A program made the position numbers and the translations under genes. Positions 50,729-58,846 of a stretch of 64,000 nt of DNA are shown here, in pieces. The notes beneath the pieces were generated by a model that had not been told where the DNA came from, did no database searches, and saw only the letters and a list, made by a program, of their open reading frames with translations. The stretch spans positions 26,783 to 90,782 of the forward strand of contig DASXHZ010000059.1 in the NCBI GenBank assembly GCA_036488085.1, read 5' to 3'. Every line of letters begins with the position of its first letter. The stretch's first letter is position 1. The stretch comes from DASXHZ01 sp036488085. Its GTDB lineage: Bacteria > Acidobacteriota > Thermoanaerobaculia > Gp7-AA8.

Positions 50729-51907
50729 TTATAAACGCTCCACGATCATCGCCGCCGCTTCGCCGCCGCCGATGCAGATCGCGGCGAGGCCGCGCTTCTG
50801 GTTCCGCGTCTCGAGCGCGTGGAGCAACGTGACGAGGATGCGCGCGCCGCTGGCGCCGATCGGATGGCCGAGGGCGACTGCGCCGCCATAGATGTTCAAC
50901 TTGTCGTGCGGGATGTTCGCGTCCTTCATCGCTGCCATCGCAACGGCGGCGAACGCCTCGTTGATCTCGACGAGGTCCATATCCTCCATCGAAAGGTTCG
51001 CGCGCTTCAGGACGATGTCGATCGCCTTCGCCGGCGCAGTCGTGAACCACTCCGGCTCCTGCGCCGCCGTCGCCTGCGCGACGATGCGGGCGATCGGCTT
51101 CATGCCGTGCTTTTCGGCGTATTCGGCCGAGGTCACGACCAGCGCCGCGGCGCCGTCGTTGATCTTCGACGCGTTTGCGGCCGTCACCGTGCCGCCCTCC
51201 CGCTGGAACGCCGGCTTCAGCGTCGCCATCTTCTCGAGCGGCGCGGCGAACGGCTCCTCGTCATCGACGACGACCGACTTCCCCTTCTTCCCGTCGATCT
51301 CGACGATGGCGATCTCTTTCTTGAACTTGCCGCTTCGGATCGCCTCCTGCGCCCGGACGTACGACTCCTTCGCGAACGCGTCCTGCTCCTCGCGCGTGAA
51401 GTGGTACTTCTGCACGCACGTCTCGGCGCAGTTCCCCATGTGCTTGTCGCCGTACGGGTCCCACAGGCCGTCGTGAACCATGAGGTCGAGCATCTTGCCG
51501 TTGCCCATGCGGTAGCCGGTGCGCGCCTGCGGCAGTGCGTACGGCGCGTTGGACATCGACTCCATGCCGCCGGCGATCGCGAGGTCGTACTCGCCGCAAC
51601 GGATGTCGTTCGCGGCGTACATGACGGCCTTCATCCCGGAGCCGCAGACCTTGTTCACGGTCACGGCGCCGGCAGTCACCGGGACTCCCGCGTAGATGCC
51701 GGCCTGACGCGCGGGCGCCTGGCCGATGCCGGCCTGCAGGACGTTGCCCATGATGACCTGTTCGACCTGATCGGGCTGCACGCCCGCGTTCTCGAGAGCG
51801 CACTTGATCGCCGTGGCGCCGAGGCGTGGGGCGGGGATGGAAGAGAGAGTACCGAGGAATGAACCAATCGGCGTCCTGGCGGCGCCGACGATGACGATTT
51901 CTTTCAT
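50729..51907 (-). CDS. Thiolase (acetyl-CoA C-acetyltransferase)
   Basis: 392 residues, family length. Catalytic residues: C88 in VNKVCGSGMKA, the NEAFAA block, H in GHPIGASG and the second Cys in AICIGGGEAAA. It condenses or cleaves acetoacetyl-CoA type substrates; the assignment as acetoacetyl-CoA thiolase rather than 3-ketoacyl-CoA thiolase follows from the PIGSFLG start and the GMESMSNAPY block. The ATG has AAGGA seven bases upstream. Word-repeat element B2 begins 12 bases beyond the start. Confidence 0.94.
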   Translation of the reverse strand: MKEIVIVGAARTPIGSFLGTLSSIPAPRLGATAIKCALENAGVQPDQVEQVIMGNVLQAGIGQAPARQAGIYAGVPVTAGAVTVNKVCGSGMKAVMYAANDIRCGEYDLAIAGGMESMSNAPYALPQARTGYRMGNGKMLDLMVHDGLWDPYGDKHMGNCAETCVQKYHFTREEQDAFAKESYVRAQEAIRSGKFKKEIAIVEIDGKKGKSVVVDDEEPFAAPLEKMATLKPAFQREGGTVTAANASKINDGAAALVVTSAEYAEKHGMKPIARIVAQATAAQEPEWFTTAPAKAIDIVLKRANLSMEDMDLVEINEAFAAVAMAAMKDANIPHDKLNIYGGAVALGHPIGASGARILVTLLHALETRNQKRGLAAICIGGGEAAAMIVERL

Positions 51908-51919
51908 GGAATCCTTTCA

Positions 51920-52076
51920 GAGCGCAGAGCGCAGAGCGCAGAGGGCAGAGCGCAGAGCGCAGGCAGTCAAGTACTACAACAACGGCGCATTCTACTTCTG
52001 CCCTCTGCGCTCTGCGCTCTGCCCTCTGCGCTCTGCGCTCTGCCCTCTGCCCTCTGCGCTCTGCCCTCCGCGCACT
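51920..52076. repeat. Word-repeat hairpin B2 (AGAGSGC family) between divergent genes
   Basis: Arm 1 (51920-51961): six AGAGCGC/AGAGGGC units. Loop 51962-51997. Arm 2 (51998-52076): about eleven GCGCTCT/GCCCTCT units. It lies between the start of the thiolase gene (minus) and the lysine transaminase gene (plus), so it cannot terminate either. A GATATGAT that could be a -10 follows arm 2 (52077-52084). Confidence 0.9.
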
Positions 52077-52120
52077 GATATGATCGCTCCCGCCCTCAGA
52101 ACGCCGCACAGGAGTCACGC

Positions 52121-53464
52121 ATGTCCGTAACCCCCATCATCGATCGCCGGATCTACGTCCAGCCCGGCGACGTACACAACGTCCTCAGCCGTCACATGCT
52201 CGCGGACGGCTACGAGATCGTCATGGATCTCCGGAAATCGAAGGGCTCGTGGGTTTTCGACGCCAAGCGCGGCCGGAACGTCCTCGACTTCTTCACGAAC
52301 TTCGCCTCGTGCCCGATCGGGTACAACCATCCGCGGCTCGACAACCCGGAGTTCCGCGACAAGCTCGCCGAGGTTGCCATCAACAAGCCGGCGAACTCCG
52401 ACATCTACACGACCTACATGGCCGAGTTCGTCGAGACCTTCGCACGCATCGCGCTCCCGCCGGCGTTTCAGAAGCACATGTTCTTCATCGAAGGGGGCGC
52501 CCTCGGCATCGAGAACGCCGTCAAGACCGCGTTCGACTGGAAGGTCCGTAAGAATATGAAGAAGGGCGTTGCAGGTGAGAAGGGGACGCAGATCATGCAT
52601 CTGCGCGAGGCCTTCCACGGCCGCACCGGCTACACCCTCTCGCTGACCAACACCGACCCGCGGAAGACCGAGTACTTCCCAAAGTTCGACTGGCCGCGGA
52701 TCGACAATCCGAAGCTTCGTTTCCCGACAGATAACGACGTCGAGAAACGCGAGCGTGCCGCGCTCGATCAGGCCAAGAAGTTTCTGGCCGAGCGCAAGGA
52801 CGACATCGCGGCGTTCATCATGGAGCCGGTGCAGGGCGAAGGGGGAGACAACCACTTCCGCCCCGAGTTCTTCCGCGCGGTCCGCCAGCTCTGCGACGAG
52901 AACGAAATGCTCCTGATTTTCGACGAGGTGCAGTCCGGCGTCGGGATCACCGGGAAGATGTGGGCGTTCCAGCACTATGGCATCGAGCCCGACCTCTTCT
53001 GCTTCGGAAAAAAGACGCAGGTCTGCGGGTTCGTCTCGAACGACCGCATCTTCGACATCGACGACAACGTGTTTCTCGTCTCTTCGCGCATCAACTCGAC
53101 GTGGGGCGGCAACCTCACCGACATGGTGCGGTCGCAGCGCTACTTCGAGGTGATCGACGAGGAGAACCTGGTCGACAACACCGCTCGCGTCGGCGCGTAC
53201 TTCCTCGGCGAACTGCAGCGCTTCTCCGCCGAGTTTCCGAACCTCGTCTCGAATGTGCGCGGCCGCGGGCTGATGGCGGCATTCGATCTCCCGAACGGGC
53301 AGATCCGCGACGCCGCGCTGAACGCGTTCATGGATCACGACGTGATGGTCCTCTCCAGCGGCAACCAGTCCGCGCGCTTCCGTCCGCCCCTGAATCTGTC
53401 GATGGAGGAAGCCGCCGAAGGCATCCGCCGGATGGAAATGGCGCTGAAGGATTTGGCGGTGTAG
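52121..53464 (+). CDS. lat: L-lysine 6-transaminase
   Basis: 447 residues with a CAGGAG ribosome site. It is class III PLP-dependent: YNHPRLDN, FFIEGGALGIENAVKTAF, EAFHGRTGYTLSLT, MEPVQGEGGD, LLIFDEVQSGVGITGKMWAF and the PLP lysine in FCFGKKTQVCG (K297 or K298). The EGGALGIENA and KKTQVCG sequences distinguish lysine epsilon-aminotransferase (LAT) from GABA or ornithine enzymes. It yields piperideine-6-carboxylate from lysine and 2-oxoglutarate, the start of lysine breakdown or a stress-linked path. Confidence 0.93.
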   Translation: MSVTPIIDRRIYVQPGDVHNVLSRHMLADGYEIVMDLRKSKGSWVFDAKRGRNVLDFFTNFASCPIGYNHPRLDNPEFRDKLAEVAINKPANSDIYTTYMAEFVETFARIALPPAFQKHMFFIEGGALGIENAVKTAFDWKVRKNMKKGVAGEKGTQIMHLREAFHGRTGYTLSLTNTDPRKTEYFPKFDWPRIDNPKLRFPTDNDVEKRERAALDQAKKFLAERKDDIAAFIMEPVQGEGGDNHFRPEFFRAVRQLCDENEMLLIFDEVQSGVGITGKMWAFQHYGIEPDLFCFGKKTQVCGFVSNDRIFDIDDNVFLVSSRINSTWGGNLTDMVRSQRYFEVIDEENLVDNTARVGAYFLGELQRFSAEFPNLVSNVRGRGLMAAFDLPNGQIRDAALNAFMDHDVMVLSSGNQSARFRPPLNLSMEEAAEGIRRMEMALKDLAV

Positions 53465-53476
53465 CGCGTCGCCTTC

Positions 53477-53505
53477 TTGACAGACACGCGGTCGTGTACT
53501 AGATT
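53477..53505 (+). promoter_or_regulatory. Strong sigma-70-type promoter
   Basis: TTGACA (53477-53482), a 17-base spacer, then TAGATT (53500-53505). This is the best housekeeping promoter seen in the window. The leader (start near 53512) contains the palindrome CTGCTGCAGCAG (53515-53526) and an AAGGAGA ribosome site before the ATG at 53553. Confidence 0.8.
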
Positions 53506-53552
53506 ACTAATACACTGCTGCAGCAGCGGACGAACTGTCTGAAGGAGACGAT

Positions 53553-53969
53553 ATGAAGACGAGACTGATCCTCGCCGCGCTGGTCGCGGCGACCACGATC
53601 TCCGCGCGTGCCGCGGAGCCGACCGATGCCCAGAAAGCCGACCACACGATGTCCGCCATGCGCTCCATCGCGACCGCGGTAGAGGCGTACGCCACCGACC
53701 ACAACGCCTATCCCGTCGGAAACAAGATCGAGGACGCCACGGGAGCCGTCATGCCGATGTACATCCGTACGATGCCGGAGAAAGACGGATGGGGAACGTC
53801 ATTCCGTTACTGGAGCGACGGCTCGAAGTACCGCATCGTGAGCTGCGGCGCCGACGCGAAATGCGACGAGTCGAGCTGGGGCGACATCTCGAAAGACCCG
53901 CTGCCGTCGTACTCCGACGACGCGGTCTTTCTGACCGGCACCTTCGCGCGCTTCTGGAACGCTAAGTAG
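53553..53969 (+). CDS. Secreted protein with a GspG-like pilin head
   Basis: 138 residues. A classical signal peptide (MKTRLILAALVAATTISARA) replaces the prepilin leader and helix. The mature part has SAMRSIATAVEAYATDHNAYPVG...YIRTMPEKDGWGTSFRYWSDGSKYRIVSCG, matching the head of the pilin at 3021 (IRSIATAWEARATD...YIKSLPKNDGWGDPYDY) and of GspG pseudopilins. It therefore cannot enter a pilus through the usual helix. It has its own strong promoter. It probably acts as a free periplasmic or secreted pilin-head protein. Confidence 0.75.
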   Translation: MKTRLILAALVAATTISARAAEPTDAQKADHTMSAMRSIATAVEAYATDHNAYPVGNKIEDATGAVMPMYIRTMPEKDGWGTSFRYWSDGSKYRIVSCGADAKCDESSWGDISKDPLPSYSDDAVFLTGTFARFWNAK

Positions 53970-54948
53970 AGACGACCGGGGCGGCGCCGACCGCGGCGTC
54001 GTCCCAATTCGTGTGCGGCTTGCGGTTGAGGATCAGGTATCCCCAGACCAGCTCACCGTAGCCGTGCGGCGTGATGCCCCGCTTCTCGTAAAACGGCGCG
54101 AGCAACTTCTGCAGGCGCGGAAGGTTGTAGAACGGGACGCCGGGGAAGTAGTGGTGCTCGAGGTGGTAGTTCGAGAATAAGTACGCCGCGTCCCAGAACC
54201 ATGAGCCTTTGATGAGTGTCGACCACTTCGCTGGATCGGACGGATCGATGTCGTAGTGCTGCCCGAGGCGGTTCAGCGCAAAGGCGACTGGGAAGACGAA
54301 GAAGACCGGCACGACGTAAAGCTTCCACGCGATCCACCATCCGCCGAGGAGTGCGATCAGCGCCAGAATCCCGAGCTGCAGGCCGATCGTGGCGAGACGC
54401 TCGCGCGCGATCCGCTTCCGCAGCTCCGGCTCGTACGACGCGGTCTCCTTCGCCGCCGCCCGGAAGTAGATCGGAAACAGTGCGGGGGTGAAGTAGAGCG
54501 CCTTCAGCCAGCGTGCGTTCACCTTCGGCGAGAGATAGTGACGCTTGGGATCCTCTTCGTAGGAGCCGAGCGCCGAATGATGGTCGAGGTGCCAGCGGGT
54601 GAACTGCGAGGCCGAGATGCCGCTCGGCATCGCGTAGAGCAGGCCGAGGATGCGATAGCCGCGCTCGCTCGCCTGCGTCAGGACCGCACGATGCACCACC
54701 TCGTGCAGGAGGACCGTGAAATCGAACACCGCAAAGCCCGCCACGATCGCGAACGGCAGCCAGAGATACCAGCGGTCGAAGTGCGCGATCGCGAAGCCGG
54801 AGCCGATCAGCGCGCCGAAGTCGGCGATCGCAACTATCGCGTGCAGCAGCGGCCGCTTCTGATGTAGCGCACGAAGCTCATCCACCGGAATCTCGGCGGC
54901 AAGCTCGCGCTTGAGCTGCTGCGCATGTTCGGCGTAGTACGAGGGCAT
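53962..54948 (-). CDS. Fatty acid desaturase
   Basis: 328 residues with four to five membrane helices. The three histidine boxes of membrane desaturases are present: HEVVH (about 82), HLDHH (about 119) and NYHLEHHYFP (about 260). Di-iron chemistry introduces a double bond into acyl lipids with O2. The stop overlaps the convergent secreted-protein stop by eight bases. The start ATG lies 44 bases from word-repeat element A3. Confidence 0.92.
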   Translation of the reverse strand: MPSYYAEHAQQLKRELAAEIPVDELRALHQKRPLLHAIVAIADFGALIGSGFAIAHFDRWYLWLPFAIVAGFAVFDFTVLLHEVVHRAVLTQASERGYRILGLLYAMPSGISASQFTRWHLDHHSALGSYEEDPKRHYLSPKVNARWLKALYFTPALFPIYFRAAAKETASYEPELRKRIARERLATIGLQLGILALIALLGGWWIAWKLYVVPVFFVFPVAFALNRLGQHYDIDPSDPAKWSTLIKGSWFWDAAYLFSNYHLEHHYFPGVPFYNLPRLQKLLAPFYEKRGITPHGYGELVWGYLILNRKPHTNWDDAAVGAAPVVST

Positions 54949-54992
54949 CGGTGCAGTCTAACAAGCACTCATGCGTCGAGAATCCCGAATCT

Positions 54993-55217
54993 GGTTGCGA
55001 GGTTGCGAGGTTGCGGGGTTACGCAACTGGTTGCGAGGTTGCGGGGTCACGGGGTTACGCAACTGGTTGCGAGGTTGCGGGGTCACGAGGTTACGCAACT
55101 GGTTGCGAGGTTGCGGGGTCACGAGGTTACGCAACCCCGCAACCTCGTAACCTCGTAACCTCGTAACCTCGCAACCTCGTAACCTCGTAACCTCGTAACC
55201 TCGTAACCTCGTAACCA
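54993..55217. repeat. Word-repeat hairpin A3 (GAGGTTRC family) in a divergent promoter region
   Basis: Arm 1 (54993-55130) holds GAGGTTGC/GGGGTTAC/GGGGTCAC units interrupted by GCAACTG; a 36-bp block with CAACTGGTTGC occurs three times. Arm 2 (55131-55217) holds CCTCGTAA/CCTCGCAA units. The DUF488 ATG (55219) follows with a two-base gap, so no ribosome site is present. Confidence 0.9.
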
Positions 55218-55218
55218 G

Positions 55219-55743
55219 ATGCTCTTCACCATCGGCCACTCCACCCGCTCGCTGGACGAGCTCGTCGCCCTCCTGAGGGAAAACGGCGTCGAGCGGCTAG
55301 CCGACATCCGGCGCTACCCCGGCTCGCGGCGCTACCCCCATTTTTCGCGCGACGCGCTGTCGCGGTCGCTGCCGGAGCATGGGATCGAGTACGTCCACGT
55401 CCCGGAGCTCGGCGGACGGCGCAAACCGCTTCCCGACTCGCCGAACAAAGCGTGGCGAAACGAACAATTCCGCGCCTACGCCGACCACATGGGGACGGAT
55501 GAGTTCCGAACCGCCGTCGACGCCCTTCTGGCCTCCCCCAAACGCACCTGCGTCATGTGCGCCGAGGCCGTGCCGTGGCGCTGTCATCGCAACGTGCTCG
55601 CCGACGATCTCACCCGCCGCGGCATCGAGGTCGTGCACATCCTCGGCGCCCATTCCATCCAGCGGCATGTCCTGAATCCACACGCGCGGATCGAGGGCGA
55701 CCGGGTCGTCTATCCCGATTCCGATCAGGGAACGCTTCTATAA
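55219..55743 (+). CDS. DUF488-family protein
   Basis: 174 residues. N-terminal LFTIGHSTRSLDELVALL and DIRRYPGSRRYPHFSRDAL, then YVHVPELGG, and the Cys-containing CAEAVPWRCHRNVLADDLTRRGIEVVHILG block are the standard DUF488 pattern. Function unknown, sometimes linked to nucleic-acid or stress roles. It begins at the edge of a word-repeat element, with no visible ribosome site. Confidence 0.88.
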   Translation: MLFTIGHSTRSLDELVALLRENGVERLADIRRYPGSRRYPHFSRDALSRSLPEHGIEYVHVPELGGRRKPLPDSPNKAWRNEQFRAYADHMGTDEFRTAVDALLASPKRTCVMCAEAVPWRCHRNVLADDLTRRGIEVVHILGAHSIQRHVLNPHARIEGDRVVYPDSDQGTLL

Positions 55744-55760
55744 TCCCGACCCAAGGTCTG

Positions 55761-57773
55761 ATGACAGTCGCGGAGCCCACCGCCTCGACGGCCGAACGGG
55801 AGCTCGTTCTCGCCGTCGACGACAACGAGCAGAACCTGCAGCTTCTCGAGGAATACCTCGGGAGCTGGGGTTACGACGTCGTCCTCGCGCGCGACGGCCT
55901 CGAGGCGCTGCAGCTCTATCCGAAGCATGACCCGTCGATCATCGTCCTCGACGTGATGATGCCGAACATGGACGGCTACGAGGCATGCGCGCGGATCAAG
56001 AGCCAGCCCGGCGGAAGGACGATTCCGGTCCTCATGCTGACCGCACTCACCGCGACCGAGGACAAGATTCGCGCGCTCGAGAGCGGCGCGGATGACTTCC
56101 TGAACAAGCCGATCAATCGAGAAGAACTGCGCAGCCGCATCCGCTCGCTCATCAAGATCCGAAACCTCCGGAAGGAGCTCGACTCGAGCGAGAACATCAT
56201 CCTCACGCTCACCGCCGCGCTCGAGAACAAGGACCCGCGCAGCTTCGGCCACGTCCAGCGCGTCGCGGTGCTCACCGGGAAGCTGTGCGAGAAGCTCGGG
56301 ATGTCGCTGGACGAGAAGGAGACGATCGTCAAGGGAGCGATGCTGCACGACGTCGGGATGATCGGCGTCCCCGACTCGCTCCTGACGAAGCCGGTGCTCA
56401 ACGACGAAGAGGTCGCGCGCGTCGCCGAGCATGCGCGGATGGGCGCCTCGATGCTCGATCCGCTCACGACGTTCCGCGACTTCGTCCCCATCGTCCGCTG
56501 GCATCACGAGCGGCTCGACGGCAGCGGCTATCCCGATCACCTCCGCGGCGACGCCATCCCGCTCGAAGCGCGGATCGTGGCGATCACCAACCGGTTCGAC
56601 GAGCTGCTGCACGAACGCGACGGCATCTCCGAAGCCGAAGCGATGGAGCGGCTGAGGAGCGAGGCAAGCCGCGGCGGCTTCGATCGCGACCTCGTCGCAC
56701 TGTTCGGGGACGCGATTGCCGAGGAGGCGCCGCGGCCGGTCGTGACGCGGCATATGCGCGAAAGGGTGCAGCCGAAAGCGCGCGTACTCTGCGTCGACGA
56801 CAACCGGCTCAACCGCGAGATGATCCTCGTGACGCTGAGCGACGCCGGCTTCCACGTCGCGCTCGCGGAGAACGGCCGCCACGCGATGGAGGTCATCGAG
56901 CGGGAGGCAATCGACGTCGTGCTGCTCGACCTCGTGATGCCGGAGCAGGACGGCAACGAGACGCTGCGGCTGCTCCGTGCCGATCCTCGTTACGAGTTCC
57001 TGCCGGTGATCGTCCTGACGTCGAACCGCAATGCGTCGATGCGTCAGCAGTCGATCGTCGCGGGCGCCGACGACTTCATCAACTATCCGCTCAACCGGTT
57101 GGAGCTGATCACACGCATCCAGTCGCTGCTCCGCATCAAGGCGTACCACGCCGACCTGGAGCAGACGCAGAACATCATCTGCGCGCTGGCGCTGACACTG
57201 GAAGCGAAGGATCGCTACACGGTCGGCCACTCGCAACGCGTCGGCGATCTCGCCCGCGCCTTCGCGCTCTACCTCGGCCTCAACGAAGTCGACGGCGATC
57301 GCGCGCGCACCGCCGGATTGCTGCACGACATCGGCAAGATCGCGGTGCCGGAATCGCTGCTCAACAAGCAGGGGCCGCTCACCCGCGACGAGTTCATGCG
57401 CGTCATCGACCACCCGGTGATCGGCGAAGAGATGGTGCGCCCGCTGATGACGCTGTCGTCGGTGCTGCAGATGATCCGGCATCATCACGAGCGCTACGAC
57501 GGCCGCGGCTATCCCGACGGCCTGCGCGGCGAACGGATCCCGTACGAGGTCCGCCTCCTCTCGATCGTCGACGCGTACGACGCGCTGACGTCGCACCGCG
57601 CCTACCGTCCGGCGCCGCTCACCCACGCCGCCGCCATCGCGACCCTCCGCCGCGAAGCCGCCGGCGGCAAGTGGGACCCGGTGATGGTCGACAACTTCGC
57701 GAAAATGCTCGGCGACGAGCCGCCCGACTGGAAAGCGATCGAGACGCCGGTTCCGACGCTGAATCTCACTTGA
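55761..57773 (+). CDS. Tandem REC-HD-GYP-REC-HD-GYP c-di-GMP phosphodiesterase
   Basis: 670 residues, two copies of a receiver plus HD-GYP pair. REC1 is intact (phospho-acceptor D64, K116). HD1 (about 147-310) has H196-D197 but reads HDVGM instead of HDxGK and has N277 where the later metal-ligand Asp should be, though GYP (256-258) is kept. REC2 (about 340-460) has D390 but a Tyr (442) replaces the conserved Lys. HD2 (about 465-640) is complete: HDIGK, HHHERYDGRGYPDGLRG and IVDAYDAL. HD2 is probably the active phosphodiesterase and HD1 regulatory. The DUF488 stop is 17 bases upstream. Confidence 0.9.
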   Translation: MTVAEPTASTAERELVLAVDDNEQNLQLLEEYLGSWGYDVVLARDGLEALQLYPKHDPSIIVLDVMMPNMDGYEACARIKSQPGGRTIPVLMLTALTATEDKIRALESGADDFLNKPINREELRSRIRSLIKIRNLRKELDSSENIILTLTAALENKDPRSFGHVQRVAVLTGKLCEKLGMSLDEKETIVKGAMLHDVGMIGVPDSLLTKPVLNDEEVARVAEHARMGASMLDPLTTFRDFVPIVRWHHERLDGSGYPDHLRGDAIPLEARIVAITNRFDELLHERDGISEAEAMERLRSEASRGGFDRDLVALFGDAIAEEAPRPVVTRHMRERVQPKARVLCVDDNRLNREMILVTLSDAGFHVALAENGRHAMEVIEREAIDVVLLDLVMPEQDGNETLRLLRADPRYEFLPVIVLTSNRNASMRQQSIVAGADDFINYPLNRLELITRIQSLLRIKAYHADLEQTQNIICALALTLEAKDRYTVGHSQRVGDLARAFALYLGLNEVDGDRARTAGLLHDIGKIAVPESLLNKQGPLTRDEFMRVIDHPVIGEEMVRPLMTLSSVLQMIRHHHERYDGRGYPDGLRGERIPYEVRLLSIVDAYDALTSHRAYRPAPLTHAAAIATLRREAAGGKWDPVMVDNFAKMLGDEPPDWKAIETPVPTLNLT

Positions 57774-57897
57774 AGCAGAGCGCAGAGGGCAGAGCGGAGA
57801 GCGCAGAAGGTAGAGCGGAGAGCGCAGAGGGCAGAGCGGAGAGCGCAGAAGGTAGAATTCGCGGCTCTGCGCACCGCGCTCTGCCCACTGCGCTCTG
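57774..57897. repeat. Word-repeat hairpin B3 (AGAGSGC family) between HD-GYP and ribF
   Basis: Arm 1 (57774-57855) starts immediately after the HD-GYP stop with AGAGCGC/AGAGGGC/AGAGCGG units, including a 42-bp block (six words) repeated twice. The loop includes TAGAAT (57853-57858). Arm 2 (57862-57897) has GCGCTCT/GCCCACT units and ends five bases before the ribF ATG. Confidence 0.88.
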
Positions 57898-57901
57898 AAA
57901 A

Positions 57902-58846
57902 ATGCTCGTTCTTCACGACCCGCTCAAACAAACGGATCTTCCCCGGCAGTGCATCGCGACCATCGGCAACTTCGACGGGATGCACGTCGGGCATCAGGCG
58001 ATCATCCGCGGGATCGTGGAGCGGGCGCAGGAGTTGGGGCGGCCGTCAGCCGTCGTCACATTCCAGCCGCACCCGCTCTTCGTGGTCGCCCCCGACCGCG
58101 TCCCGAAACAGATCCTCACGGTGGCACAGAAAGAGGAACTGCTGCGCGAGATGGGAATCGACGCGCTGCTGATCGTGCCGTTCACGCACGAGTTCTCGCG
58201 CCTCTCCGCCGACCGCTTCATCAAAGAGTTCCTGGTCGAGGCGCTCCAGGTCGAGGAAGTCCGCATCGGCCGCGACTTCGCGTTCGGAGCCGGACGCGAA
58301 GGGAACCTCGCCAAGCTCCGGACCGCCGGCGCGAAACACGGGTTCCGCGTCGAAGGCGTCGACGACGTCAAGCTGCGCGGCATCCGCGTGTCTTCGTCCC
58401 TCGTCCGCGATGCGATCAGCAAAGGGGCGATCCACATCGTCAACCTGGCGCTCGGCCGCACGTACTTCATCGACGGCCGTGTCGCCACCGGCCGCCGCCT
58501 CGGCCGCAAGATCGGCTTCCCAACCGTCAACGTCGACTCGGCGAATGAGCTCTTCCCCGGCTCCGGCGTCTACGTGACGAAGTCGCGCTTCGAGAGTTTC
58601 TCGCGCTCGTTCGAGAGCGTCACCAACATCGGCGTGCGACCTACTCTTTACGAAAACTACGCGACGACGATCGAGAGCCACATCCTCGACTTCGACTCGA
58701 ACGTCTACGACGACAGGGTCCGGCTCTACTTCCACACGCTCCTGCGGCGCGAACAGCAGTTCCGCTCCGCACTGGAGCTGACGAATCAGATCCGCAACGA
58801 CATCGAGCGCTCGCGCGGCTGGTTCCTCAATCACAACGTCTCATGA
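57902..58846 (+). CDS. ribF: Bifunctional riboflavin kinase / FAD synthetase RibF
   Basis: 314 residues, normal length. FAD-synthetase part: IGNFDGMHVGHQAII (nucleotidyltransferase HxGH), FQPHP, then VRIGRDFAFG and SSSLVRDAI. Riboflavin kinase part: FIDGRVATGRRLGRKIGFPTVNV, NIGVRPT and ESHILDFDSNVYDDRVRL. It makes FMN then FAD. The ATG lies just after word-repeat element B3 with no ribosome site visible. The next gene overlaps by four bases. Confidence 0.95.
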   Translation: MLVLHDPLKQTDLPRQCIATIGNFDGMHVGHQAIIRGIVERAQELGRPSAVVTFQPHPLFVVAPDRVPKQILTVAQKEELLREMGIDALLIVPFTHEFSRLSADRFIKEFLVEALQVEEVRIGRDFAFGAGREGNLAKLRTAGAKHGFRVEGVDDVKLRGIRVSSSLVRDAISKGAIHIVNLALGRTYFIDGRVATGRRLGRKIGFPTVNVDSANELFPGSGVYVTKSRFESFSRSFESVTNIGVRPTLYENYATTIESHILDFDSNVYDDRVRLYFHTLLRREQQFRSALELTNQIRNDIERSRGWFLNHNVS

